Of a stretch of DNA of 24,570 nt, positions 7,810-14,265 are shown piece by piece. Below the pieces are notes generated by a model. That model was not told the origin of the DNA and made no database searches. It saw nothing but the letters and a program-made list of their open reading frames with translations. Position numbers and translations under genes: made by a program. The stretch comes from Bacillota bacterium. Its GTDB lineage: Bacteria; Bacillota; Clostridia; Peptostreptococcales; Anaerovoracaceae. The stretch is taken from positions 1 through 24,570 of the forward strand of contig JAQSXD010000009.1 in NCBI GenBank assembly GCA_029266295.1. The letters are read 5' to 3'. Within the stretch, counting starts at the first letter, position 1. Every line of letters begins with the position of its first letter.

Positions 7810-8991
7810 TTACAGCCAGCCTTCTGCCGCTGCTACCTTATGTTCCCTCTTGGTTTCACCAAGCCAGTTGAGGAAGACGTCTATCATAAGCTTTCGGTTG
7901 CCTATGTTACAGTGGTTTTCTCCTTTTTCTGCAGGTGTGATGATGCGCATGGTAAAGGAGCGTGCAGCTTTCATATATTCAATCTCGTCCAGGCATAGCG
8001 ACAGCGACAGGAAGTGGTCATCCTGTCCAATGACCAATAAAAAGTCCTGGGTGATCTGGTCGGTAATCGGCGCAACACGGTACCCCTTTGTCGCTGCCAT
8101 GTAATCGTAAGGGGTCTCCGCTCCCATAACCATCAGCCCCTGATTCAGGTACCAGGAATAGATGGGGCTTTTGTCCATCAATTGTTGTAAGAGCTTGTTT
8201 ACTTCGTCTTTATTGCCCTGGTCCATCATCTGCTCAATTTTATCTTTGAATTCTTTGGGCATGCGCGCCAGCGTTGATTCGTATAGGTCTGTCTGTAAGC
8301 CGACAGAACAAACATACTTGATCCTGTGCTCCTTCGCGGCCGCAAGCCTGCAAAGGATTGAACCAAGAGAGATGCCCATGAGCGCGACGTCGTCAAGATT
8401 AAAGTAGTCTAGAATCGCGCCAACCGGCTTGTGCCACTCCGCCGTAAAGGGCATGCCTTGCCTGTAGATGCACTCACCCTGGCCAGGCCCCTCGAAAATG
8501 TATACACTGTAGCCGTTCCTGTACATGTGAAGAGCGATTTTCAGATGCTCTTCAAAATATGAGTCGTAACCACCGTGCAATACGACAACACCTTTGGGGG
8601 TTTCGTTGATGGCATACATCACCGGCAGGTACCCGTTTTCATATGGAACTTCCACACGCTGGACATGATAGTCCCTGATCATGTCAGCGTTTAGCTCATT
8701 CCATAGCTTCTTGAACTCTTCGTAACGTTCAGCCTTTCCCTGCTCGTGGGTCGTGAAAAACTCCGCCGCTCGCAGATAGGCAAGCGCTTTCTTGAGGTTT
8801 CCTTCCGATTTCGCCCTCTTTTCGGCTTCTTCCATAAGCGTGACATAGGACTTTATGTCTGTGACCTTGTCCGCCATGGCCATACATTCTTCCAGATCGC
8901 CGCCGTGTGCGACAGTGCGGTTGAATTGGAAGTTGAAGTTTGATTCCGTGTTAAAATTGTAAATGCCGACCGGAAAATCTAATTCTACCAT
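7810..8991 (-). CDS. Alpha/beta hydrolase, 2,6-dihydroxypseudooxynicotine hydrolase-like
   Basis: This 393-residue serine hydrolase has a helical N-terminal cap (about residues 30-105) before the core. Visible core elements are the oxyanion-region HGGYDS (139-144), EGPGQGE (167-173), the nucleophile elbow GISLG with S208, an acid in IGQDDHF (D324 or D325) and the histidine in GENHCNIG (H360). The cap, the GPGQGE motif and the length fit the family that includes FrsA-like esterases and 2,6-dihydroxypseudooxynicotine hydrolase, which breaks a C-C bond next to a ketone. I use the ATG at 8991 (M-V-E-L-D-F-P) rather than the in-frame start at 9105, because a sigma-54 promoter lies between them (9051-9067) and AGAGG precedes 8991. 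It is the first gene of the operon. The substrate is unknown. Confidence 0.85.
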   Translation of the reverse strand: MVELDFPVGIYNFNTESNFNFQFNRTVAHGGDLEECMAMADKVTDIKSYVTLMEEAEKRAKSEGNLKKALAYLRAAEFFTTHEQGKAERYEEFKKLWNELNADMIRDYHVQRVEVPYENGYLPVMYAINETPKGVVVLHGGYDSYFEEHLKIALHMYRNGYSVYIFEGPGQGECIYRQGMPFTAEWHKPVGAILDYFNLDDVALMGISLGSILCRLAAAKEHRIKYVCSVGLQTDLYESTLARMPKEFKDKIEQMMDQGNKDEVNKLLQQLMDKSPIYSWYLNQGLMVMGAETPYDYMAATKGYRVAPITDQITQDFLLVIGQDDHFLSLSLCLDEIEYMKAARSFTMRIITPAEKGENHCNIGNRKLMIDVFLNWLGETKREHKVAAAEGWL

Positions 8992-9050
8992 GATTGTTGT
9001 ACCTCTTTCTTTCAACGTAATAATATATTGCCGATTCACTTGACATCTTA

Positions 9051-9067
9051 AGCAACTTCCATGCCAA
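9051..9067 (-). promoter_or_regulatory. Sigma-54 (-24/-12) promoter of the catabolic operon
   Basis: The minus strand reads TTGGCATGGAAGTTGCT, matching the consensus YTGGCACGRNNNTTGCW at every defined position except C to T in the -24 box. The GG-to-GC spacing is the canonical 12. It lies about 60 nt upstream of the hydrolase ATG and fits the sigma-54-dependent activator encoded next door. Confidence 0.85.
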
Positions 9068-9239
9068 CTGCTCATATCCCAAAATCCATCATAAAAATAC
9101 GCCATTAATACCGCCTGCTTTGCTTTAAATTATCAAATATCTGACGATTGCATTTAATAACAAAAAATATTTTGAGCATCGTTTTCAGTATGTACATAAG
9201 TGACTTTTACACGATCTTATTTGCCCGCATCAAAATTCT

Positions 9240-9275
9240 GTTACAAATATCAACTTCATCGTTACTATTCGTAAC
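9240..9275 (-). promoter_or_regulatory. Tandem GTTAC palindromes, candidate activator binding sites of the operon
   Basis: A perfect inverted repeat GTTAC-N5-GTAAC (9261-9275) and a degraded copy GTTAC-N5-TCAAC (9240-9254) lie 21 bp apart centre to centre, about 190-200 bp upstream of the -24 box. The same pair, with the same 21-bp spacing and the same order relative to the promoter, occurs upstream of the enolase-family gene at 11432-11467. Enhancer-like sites for the adjacent activator are the likely reading. Confidence 0.55.
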
Positions 9276-9295
9276 AGTACCTAATGTCAGCTTAC

Positions 9296-9314
9296 ATGAT
9301 CATTCCGAGATCAT
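9296..9314. repeat. Inverted repeat ATGATC-N7-GATCAT
   Basis: Perfect 6-bp arms with a 7-bp spacer between the activator terminator and the GTTAC sites. It may be a further protein-binding site. No copy was noticed upstream of the other promoter, so the support is weak. I see no gene in the rest of the 8992-9392 gap. Confidence 0.3.
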
Positions 9315-9329
9315 TTTTATGCCAAGTCT

Positions 9330-9378
9330 AAAACGGCCCCCTTACGAATATAAGTTTTAATTCGTAAGAGGGTCGTTT
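9330..9378 (-). terminator. Terminator of the sigma-54 activator gene
   Basis: A long inverted repeat starts 15 nt past the activator stop codon. The arms contain CTTACGAAT and ATTCGTAAG and extend through CCC/GGG and AAACG/CGTTT with one mismatch and wobble pairs. On the minus strand it ends in TTTT. It keeps activator transcription apart from the operon downstream. Confidence 0.75.
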
Positions 9379-9392
9379 GAATTCATCTTTGC

Positions 9393-11339
9393 TTATTCCA
9401 GCTCCTTTAGCTTTCTCCAAATGTATGTCCTGCTGACACCAAGGTAGCTGGCAGCCCTGGTTCTGTTTCCGTCAAAAAGATCAACGGCTTCTTTCACGAT
9501 TTGAGTTGTGGCATCATTCAAATTTTTGACTTTCGCTGGCAATTCACCTTTATATGCAAGGTCTCCATCTGCATCTAACAGCATATCGAATTCTCGCAGC
9601 AAGCCTCTTACCTGCTGCACATCCACCTTGTCTGAAAGATCATATACATATACTCTTTCAATGAAGTTTTGCAGTTGGCGCACATTTCCTCTCCATTTGT
9701 AGTTCATTAAGAATTCTATCGCTCCCGAATCTAATTCAATTGTCCGCTCCACTTCGAATCTTTCTTTATAAAGTTTGAGGAAATGTTTTATCAGATAAGG
9801 GATATCCTCCCTTCGATCATTTAGCGACGGGATGGTTAGGCTCATAACATTTAAGCGGTAAAATAGATCTTCCCTGAAATTGTTGTCTTTAATTTGTTCA
9901 TACAAATTCTTATGGCTTGACGCGATAATCCTAACATCTACAGGCAGCATTTTGTCATCCCCGATTCTACGAATTTCACCTTCTTGTAAAACTCGTAAAA
10001 GCTTACTTTGAGAAGCCATAGGCATTTCCGCTATTTCATCAAGATAAAGAGTACCACCATGGGCTAGTTCAAAGAGCCCCGGCTTGCCACCCTTTTTCGC
10101 ACCCGTAAAAGAGCCTTCGGTATAGCCAAACAATTCACTCTCTAAGAGTTGTTCGGGTAAAGTAGCGCAGTTAATTGCAAAAAACGGTTCATTTTTTCTA
10201 GTGCTTTCGTTGTGTATCGACTGCGCGAACAGTTCTTTGCCCGTACCAGTTTGTCCATAAATCAATACACTTGAGTTATACTTTCCAAACTGCTTCACGA
10301 GTTTTTTGCAGGCTCTGATACGATCACTTTCACCGATGATATCTTCCACAAAATACTTGGCACCCGGCACATTGCTGGTTAGCTCTCTTCTGATTTTCTT
10401 TTCCATCTGTATGACCTTGGTGATCTCTTTAAAGGTTACCGTTAGCCCTTTTATTTCGTCGCTGGTTAGTACAGGAATCACGTTGCACATTATTTTCGTG
10501 CCATTGTTGGCAGTGAGGATTTCTTCCGTGATGATCTCTCCCTCTGAGATAGCCTTTTGACAGAGTTTTTTCAGTTCACCGTCCTCTAAGCATTTTCCCT
10601 CATATACGCCGTTTTCTTCAAACCCCAGGAGCCTTTTTGCCATAGGATTCAGTATTTCCGCTTCCATATCCCTGTTGATATATACAATTCCTTCATATGC
10701 AAAATCCAGAATCGTCTTAATCTTGTTTCTTTCAAGCATCTCGTACTTTCTGATTTTGACGATTTTCATCGCCTCTTGAAATGCTTCATAAAGCGTGTTG
10801 TATCCCGACTCGATCAAAACGTTTTCAATGCCATACTCCTCGCAGAGCGTTACCGAAAAGTAACCGGCTATCACAATACCATCGCGATCTACCTGATTTA
10901 AAAGAATCTCTTTGCACTCCTCCAGTGAGGAATATGTTAAGATATTTAACTCGATATGAAAGATGCGATTCAATATTTCTACGAAATTAGAATCTGGTTT
11001 TGGACTTCCCTCAAGATCAAACAAGTAAACCTGCCTGATTTCATTACCGCTTGTTTTAACTTTATGTAGGGCCTCGATGATATCATACAAGGTCTCCCCC
11101 GCATAAATCACAGGAGTGTTCATCTTCTGACTAATCGCCCGGTACACGGTACCCCGCGCGATTATCGCGTCGTAACCTTCTTTTTCCACCTTATATGCGT
11201 AATCAATCGCTCTTTCAAAATATCCATCAATTGTAGAATCAGCGTAATAAAAATCCACTGTAGCTTCAGGGAAACCTGCAGCAATGCCTCTAATTTGTTC
11301 TTCGAATTTATGATAAGGCGATATTACTGCAATCTTCAT
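9393..11339 (-). CDS. Sigma-54-dependent transcriptional activator, PrpR type
   Basis: The 648-residue regulator has an N-terminal PrpR_N-like sensor domain (about 1-190), a PAS domain (about 205-310), the AAA+ sigma-54 interaction domain (about 330-560) and a C-terminal Fis-type helix-turn-helix (about 615-645, NRTRAASYLGVSRTYIWRKL). The AAA+ domain shows Walker A GQTGTGKE (362-369), Walker B LYLDEIAEM (431-439) and the sigma-54-contacting loop as GSFTGA (409-414), where most relatives have GAFTGA. PrpR_N domains usually sense small organic acids or related metabolites, and the PAS may add a second signal. AGGAG precedes the ATG. Flanking sigma-54 promoters on both sides (9051-9067 and 11562-11578) make it the probable activator of both arms. 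It has its own sigma-A-like promoter. Confidence 0.93.
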   Translation of the reverse strand: MKIAVISPYHKFEEQIRGIAAGFPEATVDFYYADSTIDGYFERAIDYAYKVEKEGYDAIIARGTVYRAISQKMNTPVIYAGETLYDIIEALHKVKTSGNEIRQVYLFDLEGSPKPDSNFVEILNRIFHIELNILTYSSLEECKEILLNQVDRDGIVIAGYFSVTLCEEYGIENVLIESGYNTLYEAFQEAMKIVKIRKYEMLERNKIKTILDFAYEGIVYINRDMEAEILNPMAKRLLGFEENGVYEGKCLEDGELKKLCQKAISEGEIITEEILTANNGTKIMCNVIPVLTSDEIKGLTVTFKEITKVIQMEKKIRRELTSNVPGAKYFVEDIIGESDRIRACKKLVKQFGKYNSSVLIYGQTGTGKELFAQSIHNESTRKNEPFFAINCATLPEQLLESELFGYTEGSFTGAKKGGKPGLFELAHGGTLYLDEIAEMPMASQSKLLRVLQEGEIRRIGDDKMLPVDVRIIASSHKNLYEQIKDNNFREDLFYRLNVMSLTIPSLNDRREDIPYLIKHFLKLYKERFEVERTIELDSGAIEFLMNYKWRGNVRQLQNFIERVYVYDLSDKVDVQQVRGLLREFDMLLDADGDLAYKGELPAKVKNLNDATTQIVKEAVDLFDGNRTRAASYLGVSRTYIWRKLKELE

Positions 11340-11394
11340 ATAAAAGCTCCTTTCTATAAATGCCTTTGGCCTCCGGAATTTGATCTTTTTCCTA

Positions 11395-11424
11395 ATTATA
11401 TTTCTTCAAAGTCAAATATGCAAA
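11395..11424 (-). promoter_or_regulatory. Candidate sigma-A promoter of the activator gene
   Basis: Minus strand: -35 TTTGCA (11419-11424), an 18-bp spacer and -10 TATAAT (11395-11400), about 56 nt before the activator ATG. The palindrome at 11432-11446 lies directly upstream of the -35 box, so the activator could also influence its own expression. Confidence 0.5.
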
Positions 11425-11431
11425 CGAAAAC

Positions 11432-11467
11432 GTTAAAAATCTTAACACCATCGTTACAGATTGCATC
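11432..11467 (+). promoter_or_regulatory. Tandem GTTA(A/C) palindromes, candidate activator binding sites of the right arm
   Basis: GTTAA-N5-TTAAC (11432-11446) is a perfect inverted repeat. A degraded partner GTTAC-N5-GCATC (11453-11467) follows with centres 21 bp apart. They lie about 100-130 bp upstream of the -24 box at 11563-11565, a normal distance for sigma-54 activator sites, and mirror the pair at 9240-9275. Confidence 0.5.
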
Positions 11468-11561
11468 ATTTTTCATTGTAATTAAGATTAGTGCCTCATA
11501 ACTCCAGTTATCCGACCTTAGTTTTTCAATAATTTCCAAAGGATTCTCACGATTTTGATGG

Positions 11562-11578
11562 ATGGTATGATTCTTGCT
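11562..11578 (+). promoter_or_regulatory. Sigma-54-type promoter of the enolase-family gene
   Basis: ATGGTATGATTCTTGCT keeps the TGG of the -24 box and a perfect TTGCT -12 box, with the GG-to-GC spacing of exactly 12. The -24 box deviates at the C and AC positions, so it would be weaker than the left promoter. It lies about 72 nt before the ATG at 11651. Confidence 0.65.
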
Positions 11579-11650
11579 TTCTCTAAGAGAAAGATTGTAA
11601 TCTAACAATTCATTACCAAATGGATTAGGAACAGAAAGGACAACAAACAC

Positions 11651-12778
11651 ATGAAAATAGCTGACATTAAAGCTTACCCGGTCTCTTTTAATTTGGCGAA
11701 ACCTTTTTATAATTCCGTAGACAGATTTTATAAACGTTCTGTTACATTGGTTAAAGTGATTGCCGATGACGGAACTTACGGTTGGGGCGACGCTTATGGT
11801 CCTGCAGCAAGCGGCGCTGCCAAAATGATTGAGACCTATCTCAAAGAACGTTTAATAGGCCAGGACCCTTTTAGAGTAGAGTACCTTTGGCACGTGATGC
11901 AAAACAAGAAGGGATTTCCAATCGGCATCCTGGGCGGTGTTGATATTGCACTATGGGACTTAAAAGCCCGAAAACTCGAAGTACCTCTTTACGAACTCTT
12001 AGGAGGCAAATATTTTGACGAATTCACTCCTTATGCATCGGGTTTGCCTTACCGCGAAGATGCCCCTGATTCAATGGATGCCATGATTCAGGAAGTAGAA
12101 GCAATACTTCCTAACGGCTTTAAATCTCTTAAGATGAAAGTCGGCTTCGGAAAAGAGCAAGATACGGCAAGAATAGCAAAAGTCCGAGAAATGATTGGAA
12201 ATGATATGAAACTGATGGTTGATGCAAATCAGGCTTATACCATATCAACTTGCCTCGAGATGCTTCCAGTATTTGAAAAGTACAATATTGCATGGCTGGA
12301 GGAACCACTTCCTTGGCAAAGTAATGATTCTTACAAGTTATTACGAGCCCGTACCAATATTCCGATTGCCGCAGGCGAATGGGAGATTACAATGCAAGGC
12401 TTCATCAATGCTGCCCAAAATCAGATTTGCGACATTATCCAGCCCGACCTACCTGCCGTAGGCGGCATAACCGCTATGAAGCGGATTGCTGCACTTGCCT
12501 TCGCAAATAACATTGCCTTGCAGCCCCATGCATTCGGAACCATTGTATCGTTACCGGCCGCACTGCAATTTATGGCCGCACAGCCAAGTTACCATAGCTG
12601 GGCAACATTTCCCGAAGGCGTAACAATTGAGTGGGACACCAACCCGAACAATACCGCAAACAAACTCATAAAAGAACCGTTACAGCTCAAAAATGGCGCA
12701 GTTAAGTTACCGGAAAAGCCCGGTATCGGTATTGAGATCAATGAAGATGCGCTCGGTGAATTCATAGAAACGTATTAG
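11651..12778 (+). CDS. Enolase-superfamily enzyme, mandelate racemase type
   Basis: The 375-residue protein has the capping domain followed by a TIM barrel with the superfamily residues in place. These are the K161-M-K163 pair, metal ligands D191 (VDANQAY), E217 (WLEEPL) and E243 (AAGEWE), D266 in DIIQPDLPAVGG, and H293 in LQPHAFG. The KxK lysine together with the H-D dyad marks the mandelate-racemase subgroup, whose members abstract a proton next to a carboxylate (racemases and acid-sugar dehydratases). AAAGGA lies 10 nt before the ATG. A sigma-54-type promoter and activator-like palindromes precede it, and the LeuA-like gene follows. Substrate is not predictable from these residues, but a hydroxy-acid fits the rest of the locus. 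Confidence 0.9.
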   Translation: MKIADIKAYPVSFNLAKPFYNSVDRFYKRSVTLVKVIADDGTYGWGDAYGPAASGAAKMIETYLKERLIGQDPFRVEYLWHVMQNKKGFPIGILGGVDIALWDLKARKLEVPLYELLGGKYFDEFTPYASGLPYREDAPDSMDAMIQEVEAILPNGFKSLKMKVGFGKEQDTARIAKVREMIGNDMKLMVDANQAYTISTCLEMLPVFEKYNIAWLEEPLPWQSNDSYKLLRARTNIPIAAGEWEITMQGFINAAQNQICDIIQPDLPAVGGITAMKRIAALAFANNIALQPHAFGTIVSLPAALQFMAAQPSYHSWATFPEGVTIEWDTNPNNTANKLIKEPLQLKNGAVKLPEKPGIGIEINEDALGEFIETY

Positions 12779-12788
12779 AAGTAACACA

Positions 12789-12832
12789 AAAGTAACTTCT
12801 GACAAAGGAAGAAATCCTTCTCAAGTTACTTT
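12789..12832 (+). repeat. Nested hairpin between the two plus-strand genes
   Basis: AAAGTAACTT (12789-12798) pairs perfectly with AAGTTACTTT (12823-12832), and inside it AAGGA pairs with TCCTT. No clear T run follows, so full termination is doubtful. It could be an attenuator, an RNA-processing site, or a protein site; its GTAAC/GTTAC cores recall the promoter palindromes. Confidence 0.5.
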
Positions 12833-12886
12833 CATTGAAAATAGAAATGGCCTTTTGCTACATCAATATTATAAAAGGAGGTATGA

Positions 12887-14089
12887 ATGAGTTACTATAA
12901 CGAAGGTAAGTGGTGGGCAAGCCCCTTTAACGATTTGGAAGAGGTGCGTAAAATCATCGAAGTGGAGCCACAGGTAAAAATCCACGATGCAACACTGCGC
13001 GACGGAGAACAGACACCGGGAGTTGTGTTCGACATAGATGCAAAAATTCGCATTGCGGAGTTGCTTGATGAACTCGGCGTCGAACGCATTGAAGTGGGTA
13101 TGCCGGCGGTTTCCCAAAGCGATTATCAGGCCGCAAAAGAGATTTCCAAACGCAATTTGAAGGCCGAGACCTTTGTATTTGCCAGGGCAACACGTCAGGA
13201 TATTGATATGGCGGCTGAAGCGGGTGCAAAGGGAGTTATCATCGAAGTTCCGATCGGCTATCCGAAGCTGAAATATCAGTTCAACTGGACATGGGAAAAG
13301 GTTGCCGAAAAGAGCATCGATTGCATCAATTACGCTAAAAATCAGGGTTTAACTGCGGTCTTTTTTCCATACGACACAACCCGTGCCAGGGTTGAAGATT
13401 TGGAGCAATTAATCAATGCGCTGACGAAAGAGGCCGTTCCCCATTCCATCGGTGTAGTTGACACAATGGGTTGCGCCTTGCCCGAGACGATTCAATATTT
13501 GGTTCGCAAGATAAAGAAGCTAACCAATGGACTGCCGGTTGAGGTTCACACACACAACGATTTCGGAATGGCAGTTGCAACCGAGCTGGCCGGTATCGCA
13601 GCAGGAGCCAGCTGCGTACATAGTTGCATCAATGGTCTTGGCGAACGAACCGGCAATGCAGCACTGGAGCATCTGATGGTCAGTATGAAGATCCTGCTTG
13701 ATATGCCTAACGATTATCATATTGAAAAACTCCCCTACATATGCGAGGAGGTTTCGAAGATTTCCGGTGTGCCTATTCCGCTTAACATGCCGGTTTCAGG
13801 TGTTCGAAATTATACGCGCGAGTCGGGTATCGGCGTGGATTTGGTTATGAAAGAACCACTGGCGATGTTTGCAACCGCCCCGGCGCTTTACGGCAAGACG
13901 GGAGACATCAAGATTGGCAAGAAGAGCGGCAAAGCATCCGTAGAATATTTTCTTGATAAGTTTCATCTGCAGGCCACCGACGAAGAAATCGGCGAGATTT
14001 TAAACCGCATTAAAGCCGAAGGGGCTGAAAAAAAGCGACTCTTGACCGATGATGAGTTCAAGGAAATTCACGCCCGTGCCGTGAAATAA
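12887..14089 (+). CDS. LeuA/homocitrate-synthase-like acyltransferase or lyase (HMGL/DRE-TIM family)
   Basis: The 400-residue protein carries the DRE-TIM signatures. These are DATLRDGEQTPG (34-45), the metal histidines in VHTHNDFGMA (H221 and H223), and NGLGERTGNAALE (249-261), followed by a helical communication-type segment with GKKSGKASVEYF. The usual S-x-E-D-A-x-R region of isopropylmalate and homocitrate synthases reads FPYDTTRA (160-167), so acyl acceptor or reaction may differ. It lacks the LeuA C-terminal leucine-binding domain and has no biotin domain. Family members join acetyl-CoA to 2-oxo acids or catalyse the reverse type of cleavage. The ATG at 12887 sits 5 nt after AAGGAGG. It is the second gene of the right arm, 108 nt after the enolase-family gene. 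Confidence 0.82.
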   Translation: MSYYNEGKWWASPFNDLEEVRKIIEVEPQVKIHDATLRDGEQTPGVVFDIDAKIRIAELLDELGVERIEVGMPAVSQSDYQAAKEISKRNLKAETFVFARATRQDIDMAAEAGAKGVIIEVPIGYPKLKYQFNWTWEKVAEKSIDCINYAKNQGLTAVFFPYDTTRARVEDLEQLINALTKEAVPHSIGVVDTMGCALPETIQYLVRKIKKLTNGLPVEVHTHNDFGMAVATELAGIAAGASCVHSCINGLGERTGNAALEHLMVSMKILLDMPNDYHIEKLPYICEEVSKISGVPIPLNMPVSGVRNYTRESGIGVDLVMKEPLAMFATAPALYGKTGDIKIGKKSGKASVEYFLDKFHLQATDEEIGEILNRIKAEGAEKKRLLTDDEFKEIHARAVK

Positions 14090-14153
14090 TTCCATATGAC
14101 AGTACAGAATCGCCAATAAAAAAATACAGCGCAAGCCTATTCGTACAAAAACC

Positions 14154-14200
14154 AATAGTATTTCAAAAGAGGATTAGTCTTTTGAAATACTATTTTTAAT
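14154..14200. terminator. Bidirectional terminator between the catabolic locus and glmS
   Basis: A 17-bp perfect stem (14154-14170 with 14178-14194; the arm contains TATTTCAAAAGA) has a 7-nt loop. T-rich sequence follows on the plus strand (TTTTTAATTT), and GGTTTTTG follows on the minus strand. It serves the LeuA-like gene from the left and glmS from the right. Confidence 0.85.
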
Positions 14201-14265
14201 TTCTAACATTTATTAAAATCAAACTATTTGCGAACCCACAATGAGAAGAATAATTTACAAGTTGC

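Noticed and set aside
8992..9105. Longer alpha/beta hydrolase starting at 9105
   Set aside because: The sigma-54 promoter lies inside that extension, and the ATG at 8991 has a proper ribosome binding site and gives the expected family N-terminus.
11396..11650. 84-codon minus-strand frame in the activator/enolase gap
   Set aside because: It covers the promoter elements and palindromes, has no ribosome binding site, and ends inside the predicted activator promoter.
12845..12865. Possible third sigma-54 promoter before the LeuA-like gene (TGGCCTTTTGCT)
   Set aside because: GG and GC are only 8 bp apart instead of 12, so it cannot be a -24/-12 promoter.
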